A DNA stretch of 64,000 nucleotides from Pseudoalteromonas sp. MMG007 (lineage in GTDB: Bacteria; Pseudomonadota; Gammaproteobacteria; Enterobacterales; Alteromonadaceae): assembly GCF_018100985.1 (NCBI RefSeq), contig NZ_JAGJEI010000005.1:124001-188000 (forward strand). The letters are read 5' to 3'. Shown piece by piece: positions 18,240 through 27,729 of the stretch (within the stretch, counting starts at the first letter, position 1; each line of letters begins with the position of its first letter). The position numbers and the translations under genes are program-made. Under the pieces are notes generated by a model that was not told the origin of the DNA, ran no database searches, and saw nothing but the letters and a program-made list of their open reading frames with translations.

Positions 18240-21032
18240 TTATAGCTTGTAGCTAAAGCCTAACAAGTAAGTACGTCCGTAATCTTGGTAGTCACGAACT
18301 TGCAGCGCGTTATCGCCAGAAAGCGATGTAAACGGCTCTTCTGTTAAGTTTTGTACTTGGAACTGAATTGATAAACCTTCAAGGCTTTCAACACCGGCTT
18401 CACTAAAGTCATACCCAGCTTGAACATCCCAAATTGTTTCACCTAGGATATCTACTTGCTCGGTGTTAAAACCTAAACCGTATACATCACCTTTAAAGGC
18501 ACTACGTTTGCGCATACTGGTACGTAATTGCATGCCATTCATTTCGTAGTAAACCGTTAAACTTTGAATTTTATCTGAAAGACCTGGTAATTCGTATTCG
18601 TTACCGTTTTGATCTTCAATGTCAGACTCAATGCCTGTGTGGCTTGCAATTAAACCAAAGCCTTCAAGTGACGGGTGGAAAATTTTAAATGGTAACGCTA
18701 CTGATAGCTCATAACCGTACAGGTCGCCGCCGCCACCATTTACTTTACCACTACCTGTGCCCTCAGATGTTGCAGGAATTTCTCCATTAGATGGATCTGC
18801 AACACCCGACATATCAATTGCATAAGTACCGTCAAAAATCCACTGCGTTAAGTCTTTATAGAAAAAAGCAGCAGAGAAGTAACCTTCATCACTAAAGTAG
18901 TTTTCATAAGATAAGTCGTAGCCTGTTGCTTCTTTAGGCTCTAAATTAGGGTTACCGCCCGATACAGACCAAAAGTTACCGTTTTCATCCGGTGTATCAT
19001 TATATGATGCATTAACAGAGGCGTTCATTTCATCTATGCGCGCACGTGAGATTGTTTTAGCTGCGCCAAAACGTATTGTTTGCTGCTCATCAATCGCAAG
19101 TGATAAATTTAAGCTTGGTAAAACGTGAGAATAATCGTGCCCAATATTTGTAGGTGAAGCAATGACCAAACCTGTATTATCATCTACACCAAAAGCGTTA
19201 CCTTGAGACGATTGATCTGTATGAACATAGCGCACCCCCACATTACCCGTTAATGGAAGACCATTTACTTCAGCATTAATATTAGCTTGTGCAAATGCTG
19301 AGGTGATTTCTTCTTTTACGGTCCAAGATTTAGTTGTATGGCTAGAGTTAGTCAAACTCTCATCGAGTGTTTCATAGTAACCATCATTGACTAAACCATT
19401 TACATCGTAGGCTATCATGTCGCCTAACCCAATAAAGTCTAAACCAACACTGCCTAAACGGTATTGCTCTGGCACAGTTAGCATACCTGGATTATCAAGA
19501 GAAAAATCACTTAAAGTTAAAAAGTAACCTTGCGAAGATTTAGACTTTTCACGCTCTTTATAACCTAAGCCAAATTCAATTGAACTAATGTATTCGTTTT
19601 CTAATACTTTAGAAGCTGCTAGCTTAAGTGTTACAAGTTCATCTTCAATGGTAGGTGCATTAATAAAACCGTCTTGAGCCTGGTTTTCATACTCAGTGCC
19701 AGTTAATCCATATGCATCATTTAGTGCAGAGCTTGCGCCCCACGAGAGGGGGCCACCTAATTGGATTAAATCATAATCGCTGTAATCTAAGTCATGTGAA
19801 AAAGTAGCGCCAGTATTCCCGCCATTAAAGGCATAACCTAGGTTATCTGCAACCCCGCGAGAATCACCACGCCCAGTACCTGAATAACTTTCTATACTCC
19901 AAATTTTACGGTCAACTTGAGAGTAACTTGCATCAAACTCTACTGACCATGAATCATCAATATCGTATTTAGTGTTAAAGCCAAATGCAGTTAGTTCAGC
20001 ATCACGCTCTTGGTAATCGTTACGCACAACAACACGTTGTCCTTGTGTTACAGCACTTGTTATAAATCCACTTTCTGCATCTACTGTAGCACTGCTTGCA
20101 TCAATACTACCTTGACCCCAAGCAAAAGGAACTTCAATACCGCGTAAAATTTGCTCATCTGTGAAATCTACATACAACGCATCAAACGTCATATTTAGTT
20201 TATCAGTAGGCGCAGCTTCTAATACGATCATTGCTGAATCACGCTCAAGTGTTGATGAACGAACGTAAGGTTTAGCGCCGCCTAAAATTGAATATGAGTT
20301 CCCATCTTCAGCAGTAAATTCAGGGTACCCCCATGAATTCCAGCGTTTTTCTTGATTTGGTGAACTCATTGTATTTAAAGCAAATGCAACACCAATAGTG
20401 TCATCAGCAAACTGGTCAATGTATGAGAACGTGCCACGGTAACCGTCGTCGTTACCGTCTGGGTTTAATTTATCAAAGCTGGTTTGTTCATACTGTCCAT
20501 TAACTTGAACAACGCGCTCACCTTTACTTAAAGGTCGAACTGTTTGCATGTTAATAACACCCGCAATACCATCGGCATCTAAACTTGCACTGGGTGTTTT
20601 GTAAACGGTAACACCGCTCATAATTTCTGATGGGTAAAGGTCAAACTCTACGCCACGGTTATCGCTTATAGATACCTGCTCACGGCCATTAAACGTAGTA
20701 CCGCTTTCGTTTTCACCAAAACCACGAATTGATACTCTGCTTGCGCGACCATCTAGGCGCTGCGCCGTTAAACCTGGTAAGCGCGCAATAGACTCAGCAA
20801 TAGATGAGTCAGGTAGTTTACCTATATCTTCAGCTGAAATAGATTCTACAACCTGTGTAGAAAAGCGTTTTGTGTTGATTGATTCTACAACGCTGCCACG
20901 AAAGCCTTTTACTTCGATAACCTCAACGTCATCATTTTTAACTGTATCTTCTTGCGCCGCTACAGAGGTAAAGCTTGCTAAACCTGCAGTTGCTAATGCC
21001 AAAGTTAATATACTTGGTTTGAACATAAACAT
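18240..21032 (-). CDS. TonB-dependent receptor, maltodextrin-type
   Basis: An outer-membrane receptor of 930 residues. A signal peptide ends near SVAAQ, then an IEVKGFRGSVVESINTKR segment leads into the plug domain (about 45-165: ARLPGLTAQRLDGRASRVSIRGFG) and a 22-strand barrel ending LGFSYKL. This N-terminal plug pattern is shared with Caulobacter MalA-like receptors for maltodextrins. The ATG at 21032 is chosen because GGGAA lies about 9 nt upstream and it opens directly into the signal peptide; an ATG at 21053 would add seven residues. TGCATACGTATTCA lies about 125 bp upstream. It is a single-gene unit heading the cluster and probably admits maltooligosaccharides too large for porins. Confidence 0.93.
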   Translation of the reverse strand: MFMFKPSILTLALATAGLASFTSVAAQEDTVKNDDVEVIEVKGFRGSVVESINTKRFSTQVVESISAEDIGKLPDSSIAESIARLPGLTAQRLDGRASRVSIRGFGENESGTTFNGREQVSISDNRGVEFDLYPSEIMSGVTVYKTPSASLDADGIAGVINMQTVRPLSKGERVVQVNGQYEQTSFDKLNPDGNDDGYRGTFSYIDQFADDTIGVAFALNTMSSPNQEKRWNSWGYPEFTAEDGNSYSILGGAKPYVRSSTLERDSAMIVLEAAPTDKLNMTFDALYVDFTDEQILRGIEVPFAWGQGSIDASSATVDAESGFITSAVTQGQRVVVRNDYQERDAELTAFGFNTKYDIDDSWSVEFDASYSQVDRKIWSIESYSGTGRGDSRGVADNLGYAFNGGNTGATFSHDLDYSDYDLIQLGGPLSWGASSALNDAYGLTGTEYENQAQDGFINAPTIEDELVTLKLAASKVLENEYISSIEFGLGYKEREKSKSSQGYFLTLSDFSLDNPGMLTVPEQYRLGSVGLDFIGLGDMIAYDVNGLVNDGYYETLDESLTNSSHTTKSWTVKEEITSAFAQANINAEVNGLPLTGNVGVRYVHTDQSSQGNAFGVDDNTGLVIASPTNIGHDYSHVLPSLNLSLAIDEQQTIRFGAAKTISRARIDEMNASVNASYNDTPDENGNFWSVSGGNPNLEPKEATGYDLSYENYFSDEGYFSAAFFYKDLTQWIFDGTYAIDMSGVADPSNGEIPATSEGTGSGKVNGGGGDLYGYELSVALPFKIFHPSLEGFGLIASHTGIESDIEDQNGNEYELPGLSDKIQSLTVYYEMNGMQLRTSMRKRSAFKGDVYGLGFNTEQVDILGETIWDVQAGYDFSEAGVESLEGLSIQFQVQNLTEEPFTSLSGDNALQVRDYQDYGRTYLLGFSYKL

Positions 21033-21155
21033 GATGTTTTTCCCGTTACCCATATTGTGATACCCGCTTCTTTATTTGAGTGATAGTCAAACAGGCGAGC
21101 TAATTTTGTTGTCAGCATCAATATTAACGCTCGAATTATTTTATTAACAACTTTA

Positions 21156-21169
21156 TGCATACGTATTCA
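21156..21169. promoter_or_regulatory. MalR-type palindromic operator upstream of the TonB-dependent receptor
   Basis: TGCATACGTATTCA, the same sequence as the site at 14749. On the minus strand it overlaps a possible -35 element TTGAAT (21170-21165), which would suit repression of the receptor gene. Confidence 0.72.
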
Positions 21170-21563
21170 AGACCATGCAATGTAATATAAATTAACATTT
21201 AGTTCACAAAACAAGGCTAACCTATTGATTTTAAATTTATTATTATGGTGCAACATGATTGTTAATGAGTCTGATAAAAATACAAATGTTCGCACTATGA
21301 ATCACCCATGATACAGCGTGTAAATAGCGTTAAATAAAGCATTTTTTAATATTTACATAAGTTATTTTAATAATTTATGTTTTATGAAATTGGTAAGACC
21401 ATTCAGTATTTTCACCAATACCGTGCAAGCCTTTTAAAATAAGCACCAAAACAGACCGCGCTATTTTATTCATAAGTAAAAAGCATGATTGGTAAAGCTA
21501 GCAATAAAAAAATAGCACCTTAAATACACCTCCTTAAAAGCGCATTTAAGTAAGTAAATTAGC

Positions 21564-21577
21564 TGCATACGTATGCA
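21564..21577. promoter_or_regulatory. MalR-type perfect palindromic operator upstream of alpha-glucosidase
   Basis: Perfect 14-bp palindrome TGCATACGTATGCA, 107 bp upstream of the alpha-glucosidase start and just upstream of the candidate -35 at 21583. A half-site lies on the candidate -10 at 21603-21610. Confidence 0.75.
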
Positions 21578-21582
21578 GGCTT

Positions 21583-21611
21583 TTTACAGAGTAGTCCCCT
21601 TCACGTATGCT
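21583..21611 (+). promoter_or_regulatory. Candidate sigma-70 promoter of the alpha-glucosidase gene
   Basis: TTTACA (21583-21588), a 17-bp spacer and TATGCT (21606-21611) give a plausible -35/-10 pair. The palindrome at 21564-21577 lies immediately upstream and half-site ACGTATGC overlaps the -10. Confidence 0.5.
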
Positions 21612-21684
21612 TTTTGAAAATTTAGCGATTGTTTCAATCGAACTAATAACAATATAAATACTGTGTGGAACGACGGAGAAAAGC

Positions 21685-23310
21685 ATGGCCCAACAGCAGT
21701 GGTATAAAGGTGCGGTTATTTATCAGGTTTACCCGCGAAGCTTTCAAGACAGCAATAACGATGGTATTGGTGATCTTAAAGGGATAATTAATCGCATTGA
21801 TTACATTAAAAGCTTAGGCGTAGACGCTATTTGGATTTCTCCCTTTTTTAAATCGCCTATGAAAGATTTTGGCTATGATATTAGCGATTATCGCGACATA
21901 GACCCGCTTTTTGGCGACTTAAACGACTTTGACGAATTAATAGATCAAGCACACAAACGCGACATTAAAATTATAATTGACCAAGTATTAAGTCACACAT
22001 CAGATCAACACCAATGGTTTTTAGATAGCCGCGAAAGCCAAAATAATGATAAATCAGATTGGTATGTATGGGCTGACTCTAAAGACGATGGTACAGCGCC
22101 TAATAACTGGTTATCTATATTTGGTGGCGGCGCGTGGCAATGGGAACCTCGTCGTGGTCAGTACTATTTACATAACTTTTTAACCGAACAGCCTGATTTA
22201 AACTTTCATAACCCAGAAGTAAGAAAAGCAGTACTTGATAACGTTGAGTTTTGGCTTAAAAAAGGGGTTGATGGATTCAGACTCGATGCAATTAACTTTT
22301 GCTACCACGATGCTCAGCTTCGTGACAACCCAGCTAAACCAAAAGATAAACGCCAAGGGCGTGGCTTTAGTGAAGATAATCCGTATGCTTTTCAGTATCA
22401 CTATTATAATAACACGCAGCCAGAAAACATTGAGTTTATGCAAGACATACGCGCATTACTTAATAAGTACCCAGGCACTGTGTCCTTAGGTGAAATTTCA
22501 TCAGAAGACTCATTGGCAACCATGGCAGAGTACACTCAAGGCGGCGATAAGCTGCACATGGGATACAGCTTTGAACTACTTACTGATGATTATTCGAGTG
22601 AATACATTAGAGAAACTGTACAAACACTTGAGCAATGTATGCTTGAGGGTTGGCCATGTTGGGCGTTTAGCAACCACGACGTAGAGCGCGTAGCAAGTCG
22701 TTGGAGCCAAAATGGTGAGATAAACTCTGCCCAATGTAAAATGCTTACAGCCCTACTTGCTTCATTACGCGGCAGTGTATGTATGTACCAAGGTGAAGAG
22801 CTTGGCTTAGGTGAAGCCTCTGTTGCTTTTGAAGACTTACAAGACCCGTACGGCATTACTTTTTGGCCAAACTTTAAAGGCCGTGATGGCTGCAGAACGC
22901 CGATGCCATGGGATAACAATGGCTCAGAACATGCAGGTTTTAGTAATGCAAAACCTTGGTTACCTGTAGATAACGCGCACACTCAAAGTGCTGTATCTGT
23001 TCAAGATAACGATTCAGGCTCTATACTTAATGCCTACCGTGAGTTTATGGCATGGCGTAAACAGCATGCTGTGTTATTAGAAGGCGACATTGAGTTTATT
23101 GATACTGCTGAGCCTATTCTCGCCTTTTACAGAACATTAAGCGAGCAAACTATGTTATGTGTGTTTAATTTAGCACAAACCAATCAAAAATTTGAGCTAA
23201 CTAAAGCTGTGACTGATGCGCATGACTCGCTATCTCATTGTAATGCCACTTTAGAGGGGAATACGTTAAGCATAAGCGGCTTTGGGTGCTATTTTGCTTT
23301 TGTAAATTAA
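21685..23310 (+). CDS. Cytoplasmic GH13 alpha-glucosidase
   Basis: Hydrolyses maltose and short maltodextrins (or isomaltose-type sugars) to glucose. It has 541 residues and no signal peptide. It starts WYKGAVIYQVYPRSFQDSNN, typical of the oligo-1,6-glucosidase/alpha-glucosidase subgroup. The conserved regions are IDQVLSH (98-104), GFRLDAINF with nucleophile Asp201, LGEISS with acid Glu270, and FSNHD ending at Asp332. GGAG lies 6 nt before the ATG. The LSHTSD form of region I and the family length point to an exo-acting alpha-glucosidase; alpha-1,4 versus alpha-1,6 preference is not settled. It is divergent from the receptor, with a palindromic operator upstream and a terminator just after it. 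Confidence 0.93.
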   Translation: MAQQQWYKGAVIYQVYPRSFQDSNNDGIGDLKGIINRIDYIKSLGVDAIWISPFFKSPMKDFGYDISDYRDIDPLFGDLNDFDELIDQAHKRDIKIIIDQVLSHTSDQHQWFLDSRESQNNDKSDWYVWADSKDDGTAPNNWLSIFGGGAWQWEPRRGQYYLHNFLTEQPDLNFHNPEVRKAVLDNVEFWLKKGVDGFRLDAINFCYHDAQLRDNPAKPKDKRQGRGFSEDNPYAFQYHYYNNTQPENIEFMQDIRALLNKYPGTVSLGEISSEDSLATMAEYTQGGDKLHMGYSFELLTDDYSSEYIRETVQTLEQCMLEGWPCWAFSNHDVERVASRWSQNGEINSAQCKMLTALLASLRGSVCMYQGEELGLGEASVAFEDLQDPYGITFWPNFKGRDGCRTPMPWDNNGSEHAGFSNAKPWLPVDNAHTQSAVSVQDNDSGSILNAYREFMAWRKQHAVLLEGDIEFIDTAEPILAFYRTLSEQTMLCVFNLAQTNQKFELTKAVTDAHDSLSHCNATLEGNTLSISGFGCYFAFVN

Positions 23311-23331
23311 TAGAGCCCTAACATATAGTTT

Positions 23332-23359
23332 AAAAGCCCGATTTTATCGGGCTTTTTTG
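23332..23359 (+). terminator. Intrinsic terminator after alpha-glucosidase
   Basis: AGCCCGAT (23335-23342) and ATCGGGCT (23346-23353) form an 8-bp stem followed by six T residues, about 20 bp after the stop codon. Confidence 0.88.
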
Positions 23360-23433
23360 TGCGCTTAAAGCTTGGGGGCACTTTGGTCGGTATATGACCA
23401 AATAGCTGCCAGCAAAGCACTAACTTAACTTTT

Positions 23434-23985
23434 TTAATGTGGTAGTGTTTTACTATTTAAATAATCAGTGAGCGCAAATAATACGCCTGAGCTTACAAAA
23501 GTAATATGAATAATTACCTTCCAAAATAACTCATCACTTGAGTGAATATTTGAATTAATAAATACCTTTAAAAGCTCAACCGCAGATATAGCTACAATAG
23601 CGCTAATAAGTTTCATTTTTAAACCAGAAAAGCCAACCTTCCCCATCCATGATGGCCTATCTTCATGGCCCTCAATATTAAGCTTTGAAACAAAGTTTTC
23701 ATAGCCGCTAAAAATAATAATAAAAAGCAAACCTGCTAATAAGGCTGTAACAACCAGCGTAAGTATACCAACGAGTAATTCTTGATTTGTTGTGCTAAAG
23801 GTTGCTATGCCCATTAAATAAAGTTGTTTAAAAAACTTTATAAGTAACAGTATTACTGCAAACAATAAGCCCACAAAAAACGGCGCGAGTAACCAACGCC
23901 CTGCAAATATAAACGATTCTAACCCTTGCTCCACCTTGTGTATTTTACTAGGTGCGTGAGGGACATTTGATTGCTGATCAGCCAT
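23434..23985 (-). CDS. yqhA: YqhA family (UPF0114) membrane protein
   Basis: A 183-residue inner-membrane protein of the UPF0114/YqhA family. It shows hydrophobic segments at about 28-50, 68-92, 120-138 and 150-172, and the family features LESFIFAGRWLLAPFFVGL and VKLNIEGHEDRPSWMGKV-like central loop. The biochemical role of the family is not known. The ATG at 23983-23985 is the first possible start and opens a short polar N-terminus. It is convergent with the alpha-glucosidase and unrelated to the sugar locus by operon structure. Confidence 0.85.
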   Translation of the reverse strand: MADQQSNVPHAPSKIHKVEQGLESFIFAGRWLLAPFFVGLLFAVILLLIKFFKQLYLMGIATFSTTNQELLVGILTLVVTALLAGLLFIIIFSGYENFVSKLNIEGHEDRPSWMGKVGFSGLKMKLISAIVAISAVELLKVFINSNIHSSDELFWKVIIHITFVSSGVLFALTDYLNSKTLPH

Positions 23986-24226
23986 TCATTTTACTTTTTA
24001 TAAAAAAGCGACCTTAGCTTATAAGTTATTACAACACAAATACTTACAATGTGATTTAAGCGTAATTTTCTCATCTTCACGATAAAAATTTTTCGTTATC
24101 TTTTATTTCGTTTTCGATTAAAAATCAACTTACCAACAGAATTGTTCTGGATTGGGCACTACTGATTTGTACTTTAATCTCGATTGGTTAAATCAGTCAT
24201 CACACCATTTATTTAGGAATAAACGA

Positions 24227-24469
24227 ATGAAAAAAGCATTGTTAGCATTATTCGTAGCGCCACTATTTACAGTATCTGCGACTTACGCGGTAGCAGACGA
24301 TACGCCAATAGCTTCAGCCGAAATGATAAAAGAGTACACAGAAATGTGTGTTAACTGGGCTAAAGATGATGATGTAAATGATGAGGCTTTAAATGCCTAC
24401 GTATTAAGATGCGTAAATGATGAGCTTGAATCTGAAGGTTATAAAAAAATATCTTCTGTTAAGGTTTAA
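24227..24469 (+). CDS. Small exported protein of unknown function
   Basis: An 80-residue protein not recognised as a named family. Residues 1-23 form a clear signal peptide ending TYAVA. The mature part is short and acidic, with two cysteines (MCVNWA and LRCVND) that could form a disulfide in the periplasm. The ATG at 24227 has AGGA 8 nt upstream; a longer frame from 24152 lacks such a site and would bury the signal peptide. Its stop codon touches the left end of a repeat element. Confidence 0.75.
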   Translation: MKKALLALFVAPLFTVSATYAVADDTPIASAEMIKEYTEMCVNWAKDDDVNDEALNAYVLRCVNDELESEGYKKISSVKV

Positions 24470-24682
24470 TACCAATACACTTAGTTGAATGTACTGCTAA
24501 TAAAGCCGTTGCGAAAACATTTGATACTAATTCGCTGAATTAATTGATCTATTTTAAGGCTAGAAAAACATGTTGTTAGCTATGAAAAAATTCGCTATTT
24601 AGTTGTTCTAAGTGTGAGTCTTTAAAACAGGTAGCGACACGTTTAGCCCCGCGAATGATTAAGTATTTTTGCGGATTGGTAT
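24469..24682. repeat. MITE-like intergenic repeat with ATACCAAT inverted ends
   Basis: A 214-bp non-coding segment bounded by ATACCAAT (24469-24476) and its reverse complement ATTGGTAT (24675-24682). Its right-hand part, from CACGTTTAGCCCC to GCGGATT, recurs in degraded form at 18124-18174, which supports a dispersed repeat. The left end overlaps the last base of the preceding stop codon. It contains no open frame of note. Confidence 0.65.
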
Positions 24683-24690
24683 AACTAGGT

Positions 24691-24734
24691 ACAAAAAACC
24701 GGAATGACACAAGCTGTGCATTCCGGTTTTTTTA
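24691..24734 (-). terminator. Bidirectional intrinsic terminator after topA
   Basis: AAACCGGAATG and CATTCCGGTTT form an 11-bp stem with T runs on both strands. It lies about 40 bp after the topA stop. Confidence 0.88.
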
Positions 24735-24771
24735 TGTGCTATAAAAAGGTAAATAAGTAACTAAATACTTA

Positions 24772-27477
24772 TTAATCTTCTTTTTTAGCTTTAGGTTTTG
24801 CTTTTGCTTTAGCAGGGGCTTTTTTAGCAGCCGCTTTCTTTTTAGGCGCCGCTTTTTTCTTCGCTTCTTCTACCCATTTACCCGCTTCATAATGAGCAGT
24901 CCAGCCTGTTGCTTTACCGTCTACTTCAGTCATTACATACTGAGATTTATTTTTACGGCTATAACGCACAACGGCAAGATTACCATCAGGGTCTTTAGCT
25001 GGGGCATCTGCTAAGTAATAAAACTTAGGTGAAATACGATCTCTAAAGCGTTTTAACTCTTCTACCTTAGGTGCGCGTGTTTCACGTGATTTAGGAAACG
25101 TATTAGCAGCTAAAAATATACCTGCCGCGCCATCACGCAGTACAAAGTACGCATCAGACTTTTCACATTCGAGCTCAGTGATATGAACAGGATCTTCTTT
25201 CGGTGGCGCTGCTTCACCATTTTTGAGTAACTTACGAGTATTTTTACACTCTTCGTTATTACAGCCAAAGTACTTACCAAAACGACCTGATTTAAGCTCC
25301 ATGTCAGAACCACATTTATCACACTCGATAATGGGCCCATCGTAACCTTTAATCTTGAAAGTACCCTCTTCAACTATATGCCCTTGACATGCAGGGTTGT
25401 TACCACATACATGCAGTTTTCGAGTTTCATCGATAAGGTATGAATCCATTGCCGTTTCACAAATTGGGCAACGCTTCATTTGCATTAGCTTTTCAGTTTC
25501 TTCATCTTCTACATCAGCAGCAACAGCTTCATCACCCGACACTAAATTCATCGTTGTAGTACAACGCTCTTTAGGCGGTAAGCTATAACCTGTACACCCT
25601 AAAAACACACCCGTTGATGCTGTTCGAATACCCATTTTTCTGCCACATGTAGGACAGTCAATATCGGTTTCAACCATTTGATTAAGGCGCATGCCACCTT
25701 GCTCTGGCTCATCTTTAGCTATGTTTAACTGAGTAGAAAAATCAGCATAAAATTTATCAAGCACTTGTGTCCAAACGCGCTCGCCTTCAGCGATATCATC
25801 TAAACGACCTTCCATTTTTGCTGTAAAATCAAAGTTCATTAAATCAGTGAAGTTTTCAACTAAACGGTCGGTAACTATTTCACCCATTTTTTCAGCAAAG
25901 AAACGACGGTTTTCTACGCGTACATAACCACGATCTTGTATTGTTGAAATGATTGATGCATACGTAGATGGTCGACCAATACCACGCTTTTCGAGCTCTT
26001 TAACTAGGCTTGCTTCACTAAAACGCGCTGGCGGCTTAGTAAAGTGTTGCTTAGGGTCAAGTTCAATTAAACTAAGTACTTCGCCTTCTTTAACAGCTGG
26101 TAATGATTGATCTTCTTCATTCTTTTTGCGTACTGCCGGCTGTACTTTTGTCCAACCATCAAAGCGAAGCACTCGCCCTTTTGCTTTAAGTTGAAAATCA
26201 TTAGCTGCAACAGTCAATGTTGTTAAGTCGTATTCTGCAGGTACCATTTGGCACGCTACAAATTGGCGCCAAATTAGCTCATAAAGCTTTTTAGCATCCG
26301 CATCTACGCCTTCTACATGCCCAGAAAGCACACTTACACTTGAAGGGCGAATCGCCTCATGCGCTTCCTGTGCATTGCCTTTTGAACTGTAATTAATTGG
26401 ATCTTTCGGTAAATATTTATCACCAAACTCTTGTGTTACATATTCGCGGCACATTTCAACAGCATCTTTAGATAGATTAGTTGAGTCGGTACGCATATAA
26501 GTAATGTAACCACCTTCATACAAGCGCTGAGCAAGCATCATGGTCTTTTTAACACCATAACCTAAGCGGGTACTTGCAGCCTGTTGCATAGTTGAAGTAA
26601 TAAAAGGAGCACTTGGGCGACTCTTACTTGGCTTTTCCTCAACACTTATTACTTTGTATTCGGCATTCTCAAGGCTTTTAACTGCTTCTGTAGCCTGAGC
26701 TTCGTTTACAGGCTTAAATGGCTTGCCTGCTTGTTTGGCTACTTCTAATCGTAACTGTGACTCAGCGTTTTTAACATCAGCATGAATATCCCAAAACTCT
26801 TCTGGAATAAATGCTTTAATCTCACGCTCGCGCTCTACAAGTAAACGAACTGCAACTGACTGTACTCGACCGGCAGATAGACCACGTGCAACTTTAGCCC
26901 ACAACAAAGGTGAAACCATAAAACCTACAACACGGTCTAAAAAGCGACGTGTTTGCTGAGCGTAAACCATATCGGTATTTAACTCACCAGGGGTTTCAAA
27001 AGCTTGTTGAATCGCATTTTTAGTAATTTCGTTAAAAACTACACGCTTATACTTTTCAGGTTCTCCGCCAATAATTTCTTGAAGGTGCCAGGCTATTGCT
27101 TCCCCTTCTCTATCCAAATCCGTTGCGAGGTATATTTGGTCTGCATTTTCAGCCAGTTTTTGTAATTCTTGAACAACTTTTTCTTTACCTGGCAATATTT
27201 CGTAATGAGGTTTCCATCCTTTTTCTGGATCGATACCCATACGCGCAACTAAATTTGTGTAATCTCGTTGCTGTTTATACGCTGCTTTTTCTTCTGGTTC
27301 CATTTTGCGAACTTCTGCTGGCGTTTTAGTTGCCGGCACTTTAGCTTTGCCCGAACCTGAAGTAGGTAAGTCTCGTACATGCCCGATACTGGACTTTACG
27401 ATAAAATCATTACCTAAATATTTATTAATTGTTTTAGCCTTAGCAGGTGACTCTACAATTACTAGCGATTTGCCCAT
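24772..27477 (-). CDS. topA: DNA topoisomerase I
   Basis: Relaxes negative supercoils by transient single-strand cleavage. The 901 residues begin with a Toprim domain ([20 protein letters not shown], acidic DLDREGEA). The type IA core carries the nucleophilic tyrosine in [10 protein letters not shown] near residue 325. About 600-760 hold Cys4 zinc fingers ([25 protein letters not shown]), then a zinc-ribbon-like domain. The last 30 residues are a lysine/alanine/proline tail. E. coli TopA has 865 residues. The ATG at 27477 fits the usual N-terminus [14 protein letters not shown]. It is monocistronic with a strong terminator. Confidence 0.98.
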   Translation of the reverse strand: MGKSLVIVESPAKAKTINKYLGNDFIVKSSIGHVRDLPTSGSGKAKVPATKTPAEVRKMEPEEKAAYKQQRDYTNLVARMGIDPEKGWKPHYEILPGKEKVVQELQKLAENADQIYLATDLDREGEAIAWHLQEIIGGEPEKYKRVVFNEITKNAIQQAFETPGELNTDMVYAQQTRRFLDRVVGFMVSPLLWAKVARGLSAGRVQSVAVRLLVEREREIKAFIPEEFWDIHADVKNAESQLRLEVAKQAGKPFKPVNEAQATEAVKSLENAEYKVISVEEKPSKSRPSAPFITSTMQQAASTRLGYGVKKTMMLAQRLYEGGYITYMRTDSTNLSKDAVEMCREYVTQEFGDKYLPKDPINYSSKGNAQEAHEAIRPSSVSVLSGHVEGVDADAKKLYELIWRQFVACQMVPAEYDLTTLTVAANDFQLKAKGRVLRFDGWTKVQPAVRKKNEEDQSLPAVKEGEVLSLIELDPKQHFTKPPARFSEASLVKELEKRGIGRPSTYASIISTIQDRGYVRVENRRFFAEKMGEIVTDRLVENFTDLMNFDFTAKMEGRLDDIAEGERVWTQVLDKFYADFSTQLNIAKDEPEQGGMRLNQMVETDIDCPTCGRKMGIRTASTGVFLGCTGYSLPPKERCTTTMNLVSGDEAVAADVEDEETEKLMQMKRCPICETAMDSYLIDETRKLHVCGNNPACQGHIVEEGTFKIKGYDGPIIECDKCGSDMELKSGRFGKYFGCNNEECKNTRKLLKNGEAAPPKEDPVHITELECEKSDAYFVLRDGAAGIFLAANTFPKSRETRAPKVEELKRFRDRISPKFYYLADAPAKDPDGNLAVVRYSRKNKSQYVMTEVDGKATGWTAHYEAGKWVEEAKKKAAPKKKAAAKKAPAKAKAKPKAKKED

Positions 27478-27683
27478 AGTTGCCTATTTCTAACCAAATA
27501 TTTAAAATGTGTTTTGCCGGTATAAACGGCGCGAATATTTATAGGTATATCTACAAACACTAATTGTTACAAGCTTTTAATACAAACTTTTCTGTATTTA
27601 CTGAATAAACGAACAATTTTTGCTGTTAAATTAAACAAACAGGTGTTTTTAGATTATTTGATGTGGAATATATAGAACACAAT

Positions 27684-27714
27684 GAAAAATGCCAACCTAA
27701 AGGTTGGCATTTTA
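27684..27714 (-). terminator. Intrinsic terminator after the Ig-like lipoprotein
   Basis: GCCAACC (27691-27697) and GGTTGGC (27702-27708), extended by AT/AT pairs on both sides, form a tight hairpin with a 4-nt loop and a T run on the minus strand. Confidence 0.85.
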
Positions 27715-27729
27715 AATACTTTATTTATT

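Larger units (their letters stand above)
21054..21684. other. Divergent control region of the maltodextrin locus
   Basis: About 630 bp between the receptor and the alpha-glucosidase, with no supportable gene. It holds two TGCATACGTATKCA palindromes (21156 and 21564), a half-site ACGTATGC at 21603-21610, a candidate promoter at 21583-21611 and a short inverted repeat CGATTG/CAATCG at 21626-21640. The middle part (about 21180-21560) is AT-rich and shows nothing clear. Confidence 0.6.

Noticed and set aside
22590..22982. 130-codon open frame on the minus strand inside the alpha-glucosidase gene
   Set aside because: It is antisense to conserved GH13 coding sequence, has no ribosome-binding site and no recognisable domain.
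25957..25970. Partial match to the TGCATACGTATKCA operator inside topA
   Set aside because: Only the first ten bases match and it lies in the middle of a conserved coding sequence.
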